Source of the DNA: Pseudaminobacter soli (ex Li et al. 2025)
Lineage (GTDB): Bacteria > Pseudomonadota > Alphaproteobacteria > Rhizobiales > Rhizobiaceae
Direction of reading: 5' to 3'
DNA: 64,000 nucleotides
Assembly: GCF_003012705.1 (NCBI RefSeq)
Contig: NZ_PXYL01000003.1
Location: 372,001-436,000, forward strand
Part shown: positions 46,875 to 56,616 of the stretch, one piece after another
Position numbering within the stretch: the first letter of the stretch is position 1
Layout of the letters: the number at the start of each line of letters is the position of its first letter
Notes under the pieces: generated by a model
Databases searched by the model: none
Seen by the model: the letters and a program-made list of their open reading frames with translations, nothing else
What the model was told of the DNA's origin: nothing
Program-made: the position numbers and the translations under genes

Positions 46875-47307
46875 ATTCCTCTATGTTCTTCATTTGCTCG
46901 GCCCAACCGCCGTCGTTCATGCGCAGCGCATCCGGCCGGCGATGCGGGGGCAGGGCGTCGAAGCCCGATTCGGTTACCGTCAGCCGCGTGCCGCTGCCGG
47001 TCGGCGCAAGCCTGAATTCGACCAGCGTCGGGGTCTCGCCGGAATAGTCGACGTCGGGATCGACGGCATAGGGATGCCAGGTGAAGGAGAAATAGTGCGG
47101 CTCGTCCATCCGCGTGACCATGGCTTCCCAGCGCACATGTTCGTAGCCTGGATAGGTAATGTGGCCGCGCGAAATCTCGCCCGGCACGAATGGGCCATCC
47201 AGCTTCACGCGGAACCATGTGCCGAACTCGTCGTGGTCGGTCAGCGCGGTCCAGACGCGCTCGATGGGTGCCTTGAGCTCAACGCTTTTCTCGATGCGAT
47301 CGGTCAT
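46861..47307 (-). CDS. SRPBCC (AHSA1-like) domain protein
   Basis: A 148-residue START/Bet v1-fold protein of the AHSA1 branch. IEKSVELKAPIERVWTALTD (about 5-24) opens the domain, and YFSFTWHPYA and TRLTVTESGFDALP complete it. Such proteins bind hydrophobic ligands or modulate partners; they are very often encoded with an ArsR regulator as here. AGGAGG 8 bases before the ATG fixes the start at 47307. It is first in the two-gene operon. Function not known. Confidence 0.88.
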   Translation of the reverse strand: MTDRIEKSVELKAPIERVWTALTDHDEFGTWFRVKLDGPFVPGEISRGHITYPGYEHVRWEAMVTRMDEPHYFSFTWHPYAVDPDVDYSGETPTLVEFRLAPTGSGTRLTVTESGFDALPPHRRPDALRMNDGGWAEQMKNIEEYVAA

Positions 47308-47412
47308 GATGCAACCTCCTGGTTGCCTTTTAACATGCCAATCTTGCAGCAGATATGCAACCAAAAAGTTGCCAATTCGCCAGAGCTGTGCGGACCCTGG
47401 CAGTGTTGGCGC

Positions 47413-48372
47413 TTAACGAGTTTCCAGCAAAGCCGCGGCCGTGCGCTCGTCGGTGATCAGTCCGTTCACCAGCCGGCGCGTGATCGCGGCCTGTATGCCG
47501 GGCAGCTTGCGCTCGCCCATGGCCAGCGCAATCACCAGCGATTTTTCACGCGAGGGGATCGGTGCCGAGGCCACGCGCTCATTGGTGATGCCATCGATCA
47601 TCCGGCCGTCGCGATCAAAGGCCCAGCCGACGATTTCGCCCACCGCGCCCGCCTTCTGTAGCGCCTTGAGTTCGGACTCGGTGATAAAACCGTCCTCGTA
47701 GAGCGGGGCCTTGGTCCCAAGGTCACCGATGCCGACGAAGGTCACATCGGCGTGTGCCGCCAGCGCCAGCGTCTGCTGGATCATCGGCTGGCCGAGCAGC
47801 ATTTCGCGCTCTTCGGGCGAGGAGGCGATGACCGGCAGCGGCATGGGGAAGCTGCGCGCCTTGATCCTGTCGGCCACGGTGAAGATGACGTTGTAGAAGG
47901 CGGCGGAGCCGTCCGGCGAGATATTGCCGGTCAGCGATACGACCTTGTGCTGCGGGCATTCCATGGGCGGCAGCTGCTCGATCGCCGCCTTCAGCGTACG
48001 GCCGGTGCCGATGGCCATGACGATGGGCTCGGTCGAGCGCAGCCGCCGCTCGATTTCAGCCGCCGCCGCTTCCGCGATGCCGATTGTAGTGGAGGTCGAA
48101 TCGGGATCGCTTGGTACGACTTCGACGAGATCGAGCGCAAAGCGCGATTGCAACCGCTCCGCAAGATCGAGGCAGTTGGCGATCGGATGATCGACCCGGA
48201 CCCTTATCAGCCCCTCGGAAACCGCGAGCGACACCAGCCGCTGCGCTGTTTGGCGCGATACGCCGAGCTTGCCGGCGATCTGGTCCTGGGTGTTGCCGGC
48301 GACATAATAGAGCCAGCCGGCGCGCGCCGCATCGTCGAGCCGTCCGCTGCCGTGTTCCTGCCGGGTATTCAT
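47413..48372 (-). CDS. SorC/DeoR-type sugar-binding transcriptional regulator, possible SmoC
   Basis: A 319-residue regulator. The N-terminal helix-turn-helix is [20 protein letters not shown] and [20 protein letters not shown] (about 14-53); the rest is the SorC sugar-binding domain with the phosphosugar-isomerase-like [18 protein letters not shown] (about 121-138) and [13 protein letters not shown]. SorC proteins respond to sugar phosphates or polyols. A regulator of this type (SmoC) accompanies smo genes in other rhizobia, and smoE starts 4 kb away, so control of the sorbitol/mannitol operon is plausible but unproved. The start is MNTRQEH; the longer frame reads as non-coding. Confidence 0.85.
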   Translation of the reverse strand: MNTRQEHGSGRLDDAARAGWLYYVAGNTQDQIAGKLGVSRQTAQRLVSLAVSEGLIRVRVDHPIANCLDLAERLQSRFALDLVEVVPSDPDSTSTTIGIAEAAAAEIERRLRSTEPIVMAIGTGRTLKAAIEQLPPMECPQHKVVSLTGNISPDGSAAFYNVIFTVADRIKARSFPMPLPVIASSPEEREMLLGQPMIQQTLALAAHADVTFVGIGDLGTKAPLYEDGFITESELKALQKAGAVGEIVGWAFDRDGRMIDGITNERVASAPIPSREKSLVIALAMGERKLPGIQAAITRRLVNGLITDERTAAALLETR

Positions 48373-48497
48373 CTTCGTCCGTTCTGCAAAGGCTGTTCGG
48401 ACGGCAGTGTCGCAGGCTTTTTTGCCATGCGCAATTGCTATCGCAGCTGGCAATTGTTCACAGATCGGAACGAGCAAACGCGTTTCGTTGCGGGGGC

Positions 48498-48590
48498 TCA
48501 AGGCTGGAACAACTGGACGAGGTTGCCGCAGGTGTCGTCCAGAATCGCCACCGGGGATAAACTTCGTCCCTCGGCCAATTCCGTCGACAT
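48498..48590 (-). pseudogene. C-terminal remnant of a VOC/glyoxalase-like gene
   Basis: Minus-strand reading ends with [19 protein letters not shown] and a stop, closely resembling the C terminus of vicinal-oxygen-chelate (glyoxalase/bleomycin-resistance) proteins, where the pattern GPV-A-x-x-DDTCGNLIQL is usual. Only about 30 residues can be read; upstream sequence loses all similarity and soon enters the ispG gene on the other strand. It lies in the 337-base interval between the SorC regulator and ispG (48373-48709), which holds nothing else recognisable. Confidence 0.5.
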
Positions 48591-48709
48591 TTCGCCGCTA
48601 TGAACACGCAGTCGTTTCAGGTGTATCGTCGCGGCCATTGACATCGGCCGCATCGTCCTCCACGTCAGGCGCAAATGTCTTTCGCTTTTTTGCAAAGAGG
48701 CTGCCGGCA

Positions 48710-49963
48710 ATGACCGGGTACTTTTCCTCTCCCTTCCCCCGCCGCAAATCGGTCGGCGTGGATGTCGGCGGCGTGATCGTCGGCGGCGATGCCCCGGTGG
48801 TCGTCCAGTCGATGACCAACACCGACACGGCCGATATCGACCAGACGGTAGCGCAGGTCGCAGCACTCCATCGCGCCGGCTCGGAAATCGTGCGCATCAC
48901 GGTCGACCGTGACGAGAGCGCGGCCGCAGTGCCGAAGATCCGCGAGCGGCTGGAGCGGCTGGGCGTCAACGTACCGCTGGTGGGCGACTTCCACTATATC
49001 GGCCACAAGCTTTTGGCTGACCACCCGGCGTGCGCCGAAGCGCTGGCGAAGTACCGCATCAATCCCGGCAATGTCGGCTTCAAGGACAAGAAGGACAAGC
49101 AGTTCGCCGACATCGTCGAAATGGCGATAAGGCACGACAAGCCGGTGCGCATCGGCGTCAATTGGGGCTCGCTCGACCAGGAACTGCTGACGAGCCTGAT
49201 GGACGAGAACCAGGCCAAGGGCTCGCCCATGACCGCGCAGGAAGTGACGCGCGAGGCGATCGTGCAGTCGGCGCTGATCTCCGCGGACCTCGCGGAAGAA
49301 ATCGGCCTTGGGCGCGACAAGATCATCCTCTCGGCCAAGGTCAGCCAGGTGCAGGACCTGATCGCTGTCTACACCATGCTCGCGTCGCGCTCCGACCATG
49401 CGCTGCATCTCGGCCTTACCGAGGCGGGCATGGGCACCAAGGGCATTGTGGCGTCGTCGGCGGCCATGGGCATCCTGCTGCAGCAGGGCATTGGCGACAC
49501 GATCCGCATCTCGCTGACGCCGGAGCCCGGCGGCGACCGCACCCGCGAGGTGCAGGTGGCGCAGGAACTGCTGCAGACCATGGGTTTTCGGCAGTTCATC
49601 CCCATCGTCGCGGCGTGCCCTGGCTGCGGCCGCACCACGTCGACCGTCTTCCAGGAGCTGGCACAGAACATTCAGGCCGACATCCGCAAGAACATGCCGG
49701 TGTGGCGCGAGAAATATCCGGGCGTCGAGGAACTGAAGATCGCGGTGATGGGCTGCATCGTCAATGGGCCGGGCGAGTCGAAACATGCCGATATCGGCAT
49801 CTCGCTGCCCGGCACGGGCGAAACGCCGGCCGCCCCTGTCTTCATCGACGGGCGCAAGGCCACCACGCTGCGCGGGCCGCAGATCGCCCAGGAATTTGAG
49901 AAGATGGTCGCCGACTACGTCGAGCAGCGCTTCGGCCGTAGCGGCAAGCAAGCGGCCGAATAG
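48710..49963 (+). CDS. ispG: 4-hydroxy-3-methylbut-2-en-1-yl diphosphate synthase
   Basis: A 417-residue 4Fe-4S enzyme of the MEP isoprenoid pathway that converts MEcPP to HMBPP. The TIM barrel begins [20 protein letters not shown]; cluster ligands are Cys303 and Cys306 ([10 protein letters not shown]) and Cys349 ([11 protein letters not shown]), with Glu356 nearby in the same motif. The ATG at 48710 has AGAGG upstream; the long open frame upstream is not coding. Its product feeds the polyprenyl synthetase encoded at 56.6 kb. Confidence 0.97.
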   Translation: MTGYFSSPFPRRKSVGVDVGGVIVGGDAPVVVQSMTNTDTADIDQTVAQVAALHRAGSEIVRITVDRDESAAAVPKIRERLERLGVNVPLVGDFHYIGHKLLADHPACAEALAKYRINPGNVGFKDKKDKQFADIVEMAIRHDKPVRIGVNWGSLDQELLTSLMDENQAKGSPMTAQEVTREAIVQSALISADLAEEIGLGRDKIILSAKVSQVQDLIAVYTMLASRSDHALHLGLTEAGMGTKGIVASSAAMGILLQQGIGDTIRISLTPEPGGDRTREVQVAQELLQTMGFRQFIPIVAACPGCGRTTSTVFQELAQNIQADIRKNMPVWREKYPGVEELKIAVMGCIVNGPGESKHADIGISLPGTGETPAAPVFIDGRKATTLRGPQIAQEFEKMVADYVEQRFGRSGKQAAE

Positions 49964-49966
49964 GCC

Positions 49967-50818
49967 ATGCGCAAACTCGCCAAAGCGGCAGTGCTGCTTT
50001 GTGCGATGGTTTGGAGCGACGTGGCATCAGCCGATCCGCCGGGGCGGTCGCTGCCGGTCACGATTGGTCGCATCTGTGATCTCATCGAGAAGGAAGCCGA
50101 CCGCAACCGCGTGCCGCGCAATTTCTTCGCCCGGCTGATCTGGAAGGAAAGCCGGTTCGATGCCAATGCGCTAAGCCCTGTGGGGGCGCAGGGCATAGCC
50201 CAGTTCATGCCGGGCACGGCCAAGCTGCGCGGCCTCGGCGACCCTTTCGACATCGACCAGGCCATTCCCGCATCGGCGAAATATCTGAGCGATCTCAAGC
50301 AGAGCTTTGGCAATTTCGGGCTGGCGGCCGCCGCCTACAATGCCGGCGAGAACCGCGTCTCGCGCTGGTTGACCCTCGGCGGTTTCCTGCCGCTCGAGAC
50401 GGAAAGCTACGTGCTCGACATCATGGGCGAGCCTGCAGATACCTTCACCAACCGCGACTATGCCGGCAGCTTCCCGCCGCTAAAAGCAGGCAAGCCTTTC
50501 GGGGAAGCCTGCCGCCTCCTGCCCGTGATCCGCTCTGCCACCATCCCCATGGCCGCCATCAACATAAAGCCCTGGGGTGTGCAGGTGGCCGGCAATTTCC
50601 GCCGCGCCGCGGCAGTCAACCAGTGGCAAAGAGTGCAGTCGCAGTTTCCGGCATTGCTGAAGTCCTATGAGCCGGTGGTGAGCCGGGTGCGCACGCCGAT
50701 GGGGCGGGCGGGTGTCTATGCCGTGCGCATCGGCGCTGACAACCGGGCCGATGCTAACAATATCTGCAGCAAGCTGCATAGCGCCGGCGGCTTTTGCGTG
50801 GTGATGCGCAACCGCTAG
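49967..50818 (+). CDS. Lytic murein transglycosylase with C-terminal SPOR-like domain
   Basis: A 283-residue periplasmic protein. Signal peptide about 1-22 (LAKAAVLLCAMVWSDVASA). SLT domain about 45-150: catalytic Glu61 in LIWKESRFDANALS, then GAQGIAQFMPGTA and AAAAYNAGENRVSRW. The C-terminal 80 residues (from about 200, KPWGVQVAGNFRRAAAVNQW to GFCVVMRNR) look like a SPOR domain, which binds denuded glycan at division sites. It begins three bases after ispG, so it is probably translated from the same mRNA. Confidence 0.9.
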   Translation: MRKLAKAAVLLCAMVWSDVASADPPGRSLPVTIGRICDLIEKEADRNRVPRNFFARLIWKESRFDANALSPVGAQGIAQFMPGTAKLRGLGDPFDIDQAIPASAKYLSDLKQSFGNFGLAAAAYNAGENRVSRWLTLGGFLPLETESYVLDIMGEPADTFTNRDYAGSFPPLKAGKPFGEACRLLPVIRSATIPMAAINIKPWGVQVAGNFRRAAAVNQWQRVQSQFPALLKSYEPVVSRVRTPMGRAGVYAVRIGADNRADANNICSKLHSAGGFCVVMRNR

Positions 50819-50906
50819 GGCGGTTTCTCCGATCACGTCTGTCTAGACCGGGCTTGTAATCGGGCCCGTTCCGTATTAGATAGCGAGTAGATAATTAGCT
50901 TCCTAC

Positions 50907-51368
50907 ATGTATGGCGACTACCTAATGACGGCAATCCCGGCACGTGAGCTGCTTCTTGACGAACTCTCCAAGGTGAGCCGCAAGATGCGCACGCTTTTCG
51001 ACGCTCGCGTTCGCGAACGCGGGCTGACCCTGGCCCGGGCGCGCACCCTGATGCGCATCTCCGATGGCCAGGCCGTCAATCAGAAGGAACTCGCCGAGGA
51101 ACTGGAGATCGAGAACGCGACTCTCGTGCGCCTGATCGATGGCCTGGAAACGCAGGGCCTGATCGAGCGGCGCGCGGTCGACACCGATCGGCGAGCCAAG
51201 CAAGTCGCCATGACGACGGCAGGCGAGGCCGCCGCCGATCTCGTCATGGAGATGGCGCGCGGACTCAGACGCGATCTGTTGGCCGGCATCGACGATGCCG
51301 ACCTCGACGTGACCCTCGATGTCCTCCGTAGGATGGCGCAGAACATTGAGGGGTCAGGCACGGCCTGA
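50907..51368 (+). CDS. MarR-family transcriptional regulator
   Basis: A 153-residue winged-helix regulator: LTLARARTLMRISDGQAVNQ, recognition region ELAEELEIENATLVRLIDGL (about 58-77) and wing RRAVDTDRRAKQVAMT. It heads a probable operon MarR-MFS-HlyD of the EmrRBA/SlyA kind. No clear ribosome binding site precedes the ATG at 50907, which sits within the palindrome TACATGTA (50904-50911); an ATG at 50925 is the alternative. The AT-rich upstream segment (50870-50905) probably contains the promoter and operator. Confidence 0.88.
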   Translation: MYGDYLMTAIPARELLLDELSKVSRKMRTLFDARVRERGLTLARARTLMRISDGQAVNQKELAEELEIENATLVRLIDGLETQGLIERRAVDTDRRAKQVAMTTAGEAAADLVMEMARGLRRDLLAGIDDADLDVTLDVLRRMAQNIEGSGTA

Positions 51369-51383
51369 CCGTGAACGCATAAG

Positions 51384-53087
51384 ATGAACATGTCCGCGCA
51401 AATAGCAGCGACCGCTGACGCGCCCGCAGAGCCGGAGACGCCACCCGCCCAACCTGCCGAACCCGCTCAACCTGCTCCTGCATCCGCAGCGTCTCCGTCG
51501 GCGGTTCTGACGATGCCGCCCCTGCGGGCCGCGGCCTACATCGCGGCCTCCTTCCTGCTCGCCATGACGCAAGGCCTCGGCATGAACATGCTGTCGGCGA
51601 ATATCCCGCAGATCCAGGGTTCGCTTGGCGCCACGAACATGGAGGCAACCTGGCTGGTGGCGGCCTATATGGCGCCGAATGTCAGCATGTCATTGGCGCT
51701 GATCAGGATTCGCACCCAATACGGCCTGCGCAATTTCGCCGAGCTCAGCATTCTCGGCTTCGTGCTGGTCTGCGTGATGCACTTCTTCGTCTCGGACCTG
51801 AACAGCGCGATCATTGTGCGCTTCTTCAGCGGCGTGGCCGCTTCGCCCATGTCGTCGCTGGCGTTCCTCTACATGCTCGAGCCGTTTGCGCCGGCCAAGA
51901 AGCTCAATTTCGGGCTCTGCCTGTCGCTCACCAACACGGCCATCGGCGCCCCTCTAGCGAGGCTGGTTTCGCCGGGTCTCTTGGATATCGGCCCCTGGCA
52001 CGGGCTGTTTACCTTCGAGCTGTCCTTCGCGCTGATGGCGTTCGGCGCCATCTACCTGCTTCCGCTGACGCCGCAGCCGCGCGCCAAGGTCATCACCAAA
52101 GTCGACATCGTCAGCTACCTGTTCATTGCCTTCGGCTTCGGATCGGCGGCAGTGGTGCTGGTGATGGGACGCCTTTATTGGTGGACCGAGGCCCCCTGGC
52201 TCGGCATGCTGCTGGCGTTCTCGATCGTCTGCCTGACCATCGCGGCGGTCATCGAACTCAACCGCCAGACGCCGCTCATCGACATTCGCTGGCTGGCCAG
52301 CCCCGAGATCGTCCATTTCACAGCCGCCTTGCTGACCTTCCGCCTGGTGCTTGCCGAGCAATCCTCGGTGTCGACCGGCTTCTTCCAGGCGCTCGGGCTG
52401 CAAAATCAGCAGATGGCGATGCTCTATTGGATCATCATCGGCTCGTCCGTCGTGGCGGGATTTGCCTGCGCGCTGGTCCTGAAGCCGGGGCGTGAGCCGA
52501 CGATCCACGCCGTCGCGCTCACTTTGCTGATGGTCGGCGCCTACATGGACAGCCACTCCACCAACCTCACGCGGCCGGCAGAGATGTACCTCAGCCAGGC
52601 GATGATCGCCATGGCCGGCGCCCTGTTCCTGCCCACCGCGATGGCGGCCGGCCTGATGAACGCGCTGAAGAAGGGGCCGAACTACATCCTCTCCTTCATC
52701 ATCGTGTTCCTGACCACGCAGAGCATAGGCGGCCTGCTCGGCTCGGCCATCTTCACCAGCTTCGTCACGCTGCGCGAAAAGTACCATTCCAACATTCTGG
52801 TCGAGCACATCAATCTCGGCGACCCGATGGTTGCCCAGCGCGTCGCCCAGCTCACCGGCGCCTATGGCAAGGTTCTCACCGACAAGACCCTGCTCAACGC
52901 CGAGGGTCTGGCCCTGCTCAACCAGCAGGCAACGCGCGAGGCCAATGTGCTGGCCTACAACGACGCTTTCCTGATGATCTCGATCATCTCGTTCATCGCC
53001 CTCGTGGCTCTGCTTATCCACATGGCTGCGATCCATCTTGCCCCGGCTGCCGCCGGCTCCGCGCAGGAATCTCCGCAGGCCGCTTAA
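51384..53087 (+). CDS. MFS multidrug efflux transporter (EmrB/DHA2-like)
   Basis: A 567-residue inner-membrane protein with about fourteen hydrophobic segments, the DHA2 layout. It starts with an unusual Pro/Ala-rich cytoplasmic stretch (residues 11-42), then AAAYIAASFLLAMTQGLGMN as TM1 and EATWLVAAYMAPN as the DHA2 motif between TM1 and TM2. The C terminus is again Ala/Pro-rich. With the HlyD-like protein downstream it should expel drugs or aromatic acids across both membranes. It starts 15 bases after the marR stop. Confidence 0.9.
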   Translation: MNMSAQIAATADAPAEPETPPAQPAEPAQPAPASAASPSAVLTMPPLRAAAYIAASFLLAMTQGLGMNMLSANIPQIQGSLGATNMEATWLVAAYMAPNVSMSLALIRIRTQYGLRNFAELSILGFVLVCVMHFFVSDLNSAIIVRFFSGVAASPMSSLAFLYMLEPFAPAKKLNFGLCLSLTNTAIGAPLARLVSPGLLDIGPWHGLFTFELSFALMAFGAIYLLPLTPQPRAKVITKVDIVSYLFIAFGFGSAAVVLVMGRLYWWTEAPWLGMLLAFSIVCLTIAAVIELNRQTPLIDIRWLASPEIVHFTAALLTFRLVLAEQSSVSTGFFQALGLQNQQMAMLYWIIIGSSVVAGFACALVLKPGREPTIHAVALTLLMVGAYMDSHSTNLTRPAEMYLSQAMIAMAGALFLPTAMAAGLMNALKKGPNYILSFIIVFLTTQSIGGLLGSAIFTSFVTLREKYHSNILVEHINLGDPMVAQRVAQLTGAYGKVLTDKTLLNAEGLALLNQQATREANVLAYNDAFLMISIISFIALVALLIHMAAIHLAPAAAGSAQESPQAA

Positions 53088-53109
53088 TTCGAACCGCCAA
53101 GATTGAAAG

Positions 53110-54141
53110 ATGTTCAAGTTTATTCGTTCCACCGCCACCGTGCTTGCTGTTGTTCTGGGTATTGCCGGCCTGTCCCTGGTTCTTTACGCTTGGCGGCTGC
53201 CACCATTCACCGGCGGCGTACAGGTCACCGAAAACGCCTATGTGCGCGGCTACGTGACGATCGTCAGCCCCCAGCTCAGCGGCTATGTCACCGAAGTTCC
53301 GGTAAGTGACTATGAGACGGTGAAGGCTGGGCAGCTGCTGGTCCAGCTCGACAAGCGCATTTTCGAGCAGAAGCTCAAGCAGGCGCAGGCAACGCTTGCC
53401 AGCCAGAAAGCGGCACTCACCGGCTCGACCCAGCAAGAGCTGTCAGCCAAGGCCAACATTCAGGTCAGTGAAGCTCAGCTTGAAAGCAGCAATGCGGCAC
53501 TCAAGCGAGCCCAGGCCAACTGGAACCGCGTCGAGCCGCTGGTGAAGAAGGGCGTCTCGACCGTGAGCGATTCGGATCAGGCTCGCGCCGCGCTGGATCA
53601 GGCTCGCGCCGCGGTCAGCCAGGGTGAAGCCGCGCTTGAGGTTGCGCACCAGCAGCTGGAAACGATCCTTGTAAACCGCGGCTCGCTGCAGGCGGCAGTC
53701 GCCAGCGCCGAGGCCGCCGTCAAGCTTGCCGACATCGACCTGCAAAACACGCGGATCGTGGCGCCGCGCGACGGCCGGCTCGGCGAGGTAGCGGTTCGCA
53801 TCGGCCAGTACGTATCAGCCGGAACACAGCTGATGACCATCGTGCCCAAGGACGCCTGGGTGATCGCCAATTTCAAGGAAACGCAGATCCACGGCCTGAC
53901 GATCGGTCAACAGGTTACCTTCACCGTCGATGCACTGGAGAACAGGACGATGCGCGGCCATGTGGAGCGGCTGTCGCCCGCTGCCGGCTCCGAGTTCAGC
54001 GTGCTGAAGCCCGACAACGCGACCGGCAACTTCACCAAGGTGGCGCAGCGGATTTCGGTGCGCATATCGGTCGATCCCGACCAGGATCACGTTGCCGATC
54101 TGGTGCCGGGCATGTCGGTGGTGGTCAGCGCCGGCAGCTGA
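53110..54141 (+). CDS. HlyD/EmrA-family membrane fusion protein
   Basis: A 343-residue periplasmic adaptor with one N-terminal membrane anchor (about 9-29). The biotinyl-lipoyl half motif AYVRGYVTIVSPQLSGYVTE (about 44-63) and GQLLVQLDKRIFEQKLKQAQ (about 75-94) lead into a long helical hairpin (about 90-205), followed by IVAPRDGRLGEVAVRIGQYV (lipoyl second half) and a beta barrel. It bridges the MFS pump to an outer-membrane channel not encoded nearby. It lies 22 bases after the MFS gene. Confidence 0.93.
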   Translation: MFKFIRSTATVLAVVLGIAGLSLVLYAWRLPPFTGGVQVTENAYVRGYVTIVSPQLSGYVTEVPVSDYETVKAGQLLVQLDKRIFEQKLKQAQATLASQKAALTGSTQQELSAKANIQVSEAQLESSNAALKRAQANWNRVEPLVKKGVSTVSDSDQARAALDQARAAVSQGEAALEVAHQQLETILVNRGSLQAAVASAEAAVKLADIDLQNTRIVAPRDGRLGEVAVRIGQYVSAGTQLMTIVPKDAWVIANFKETQIHGLTIGQQVTFTVDALENRTMRGHVERLSPAAGSEFSVLKPDNATGNFTKVAQRISVRISVDPDQDHVADLVPGMSVVVSAGS

Positions 54142-54153
54142 TCGAGCCGGCGC

Positions 54154-56514
54154 CTAAGCCGTCCTCGCCAGTTCCGTCGTCTCGCTCAGCCACGCGCCGA
54201 TCTTGCGGCCGAGCCGGTCGGGCGACACGGGCTTGGGCAGGTAGTCGTCCATGCCGGCCTCGATGCACTTTTCGCGATCGCCCTTTAGCGCATGCGCCGT
54301 GACCCCGATGATCGGGGTGTGGGTGCTGTTCTTGGCCTCGATCTGACGAATGGCCTGGGCCGCCTCATAGCCATTCATCTCGGGCATCGAGACATCCATC
54401 AGCATGAGGCGCGGCTTGAAGCTGCGATACATCTCCACAGCCGTACGTCCGTTAGCGGCGATCTTGTAGCTCAAGCCTAGTCCGTCGAGAATCTGGCCGA
54501 AAACAAGCTGGTTCACCTCATTGTCCTCGGCGACGAGGATATCGAGCGGGGTGGCGGTCGCGGCCACATGCGGGGCTTCGCGTTCGGGCGCGGCGGCGCG
54601 CAGCAGCGTCAGGGTTGAGGCAAACTCCTGCCGCTGGATCGTCGGCTGGACCGGCTGTGCGGGCTGCGCCGGCTCACGCACGAAGGCGGCCTTGCCGGCC
54701 TGCACGCGCGCCTTCTGGATAGCCCCGATGACGGTTCCGAGCAGTACGGCCGAACGCGCCGGCTTGGTGAGATGGGCGGCGATGCCGAAGTCGATGACGA
54801 GGCGGCCAAAATCGATCTGATCGACCGACGTGAGCAACACGACCGGGATGGATGATAGGCGGCTGTCCGACGACATAGCCTTGGCGACGTCCGCGCCGTT
54901 CATGCCGGGCATCTGGTAGTCGAGGATGACGCAGTCCACCCGCGCGCCGAGCTGGAAAGCACGGTCGAGGAAGGCAAGGCCCAGAGCGCCACTTTCGGCA
55001 GCGGCGCAGTCGAAGCCCCAGCTGCGCAGCTGTTCGAGCAGGATTTCGCGGTTGACCGGATTGTCGTCGATGACGAGCACGCGCGCGCCGGTGACGTCGG
55101 TCGGCACATTGTCGCTGTTGTCGGTCAAGGCATGGACCGGCAGCGGCACTGTGAACCAGAACACCGAGCCGCGCCCGACTTCGCTTTCGAGGCCGATCTT
55201 GCCGCCCATCAGATCGACCAGGCGGGCGGCGATGGCGAGCCCGAGGCCGGTGCCTTCATGGCGGCGCGTCGAGGAGCCGTCGACCTGCGCGAATTTCTCG
55301 AACACGGTCTGCAGCTTGTCGGCGGGGATGCCGATGCCGGTATCTTCGACCCGCACCCGAAGCTGCACGACATTGTCGACAGCTTCGCCGCTCACGTCGA
55401 TCAGCACATGGCCTTTCTCGGTGAACTTCACCGCATTGCCCAGCATATTGGTGATGATCTGGCGGAAGCGCCCCACGTCACCGATGACGCCCGCCGGCAG
55501 GCGCGGATCGATGCGCACGATCAGCTCGAGATTCTTTTCTGCCACGCGCGCGGAGATCAGCGTGGCGACGTCCTCCACGGCTTCGGCGATGTTGAAGGGC
55601 GCCGGATCTAGGGTCAGCTGGCCTGCATTGATCTTCGAGAAATCGAGGATGTCGTTGATGATCGTCAGCAGCGCATTGCCGGATTTCACGATCACGTCGG
55701 TGAATGTCTTCTGACGGGGCGTCAGTTCGGTGCGGGCCAGCAACTCGGCCATGCCAAGCACGCCGTTCATCGGGGTGCGGATTTCATGGCTCATATTGGC
55801 CAAGAATTCCGACTTGGCGCGGTCGGCCGCTTCGGCCTGCATCAGCGCCCGTCTGGATTCGGCGAAGGCGCGGCGGATCGCCTTTTCCATCGGCCGGAAG
55901 ATCCAGAAGGCGACCAGCGCCAGCACTGCGATCATCAGCACGCTTGCATAGGACAGTATCTGGTCGCTGCGCCGTTCGGCAAGCGCGCGCTCCTGGTCGA
56001 GCGCGGCGCGGGCGCGGATGAGCATGGGCTGCACGAACAGATTGTTCTGGTTGCGGATTTCGCGACTGCTCCACTCGTCGATCTTGCTGATGCCGGCGAG
56101 CAGCCCAAGGTTGCGCACCATGTCACGAGCCGACCAGAACAGGTCGCCGTTCACCGACGCGCCGTCGAGATTGTCGATGGTCGAGGCCGACAGGTCCGGC
56201 CGGATCCCGGCCAGCGCATCGCTTAGTGCCTCTATCTGCGCCGTCAGCCGCGTGGCGTGGCCGCTGGCCGCGTTGCCGAGTTCCACGCGAGTATCTTCGC
56301 GCCAGGCGCCCGTCGTCGTCTCGGCGAATGCGGTGGCGTTGTGCAGGTCACGCGCCAGGGTGGCGAGGTCGCCGCTGATGCGGTCGATCTCGTTGCGGAC
56401 GGCGTTCGTGCCGCTTATCGCGTAGAGGATAATTCCAACGGATAGCGCAAAAACCAGCAAGCCCGACAGATACCGAACCCGGACTGAACGGATAAACGAG
56501 GAATAGTCGGGCAC
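54154..56514 (-). CDS. Hybrid sensor histidine kinase with two receiver domains
   Basis: A 786-residue inner-membrane kinase. TM1 about 15-35, a helical periplasmic sensor (36-188), TM2 about 189-207, HisKA with phospho-acceptor His243 ([11 protein letters not shown]), HATPase_c with N box Asn360 and G boxes DTGIGIP and GTGLGLA, then receiver 1 (478-605, Asp532) and receiver 2 (657-782, Asp707), joined by a Pro/Gln linker. A GTG at 56514 with GGAG upstream is preferred to a TTG seven codons earlier. No HPt or response regulator is nearby. It converges with the HlyD gene, 12 bases apart. Signal unknown. Confidence 0.93.
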   Translation of the reverse strand: MPDYSSFIRSVRVRYLSGLLVFALSVGIILYAISGTNAVRNEIDRISGDLATLARDLHNATAFAETTTGAWREDTRVELGNAASGHATRLTAQIEALSDALAGIRPDLSASTIDNLDGASVNGDLFWSARDMVRNLGLLAGISKIDEWSSREIRNQNNLFVQPMLIRARAALDQERALAERRSDQILSYASVLMIAVLALVAFWIFRPMEKAIRRAFAESRRALMQAEAADRAKSEFLANMSHEIRTPMNGVLGMAELLARTELTPRQKTFTDVIVKSGNALLTIINDILDFSKINAGQLTLDPAPFNIAEAVEDVATLISARVAEKNLELIVRIDPRLPAGVIGDVGRFRQIITNMLGNAVKFTEKGHVLIDVSGEAVDNVVQLRVRVEDTGIGIPADKLQTVFEKFAQVDGSSTRRHEGTGLGLAIAARLVDLMGGKIGLESEVGRGSVFWFTVPLPVHALTDNSDNVPTDVTGARVLVIDDNPVNREILLEQLRSWGFDCAAAESGALGLAFLDRAFQLGARVDCVILDYQMPGMNGADVAKAMSSDSRLSSIPVVLLTSVDQIDFGRLVIDFGIAAHLTKPARSAVLLGTVIGAIQKARVQAGKAAFVREPAQPAQPVQPTIQRQEFASTLTLLRAAAPEREAPHVAATATPLDILVAEDNEVNQLVFGQILDGLGLSYKIAANGRTAVEMYRSFKPRLMLMDVSMPEMNGYEAAQAIRQIEAKNSTHTPIIGVTAHALKGDREKCIEAGMDDYLPKPVSPDRLGRKIGAWLSETTELARTA

Positions 56515-56616
56515 GCAGAAGCACTCCGAGCACAAAGGTACAATTTTACCGTGTCGGATTACGCTCGATTTACATTAAAAATTCGTTCAGCCTCTAAGGC
56601 TACGGAGCCGAATCTC

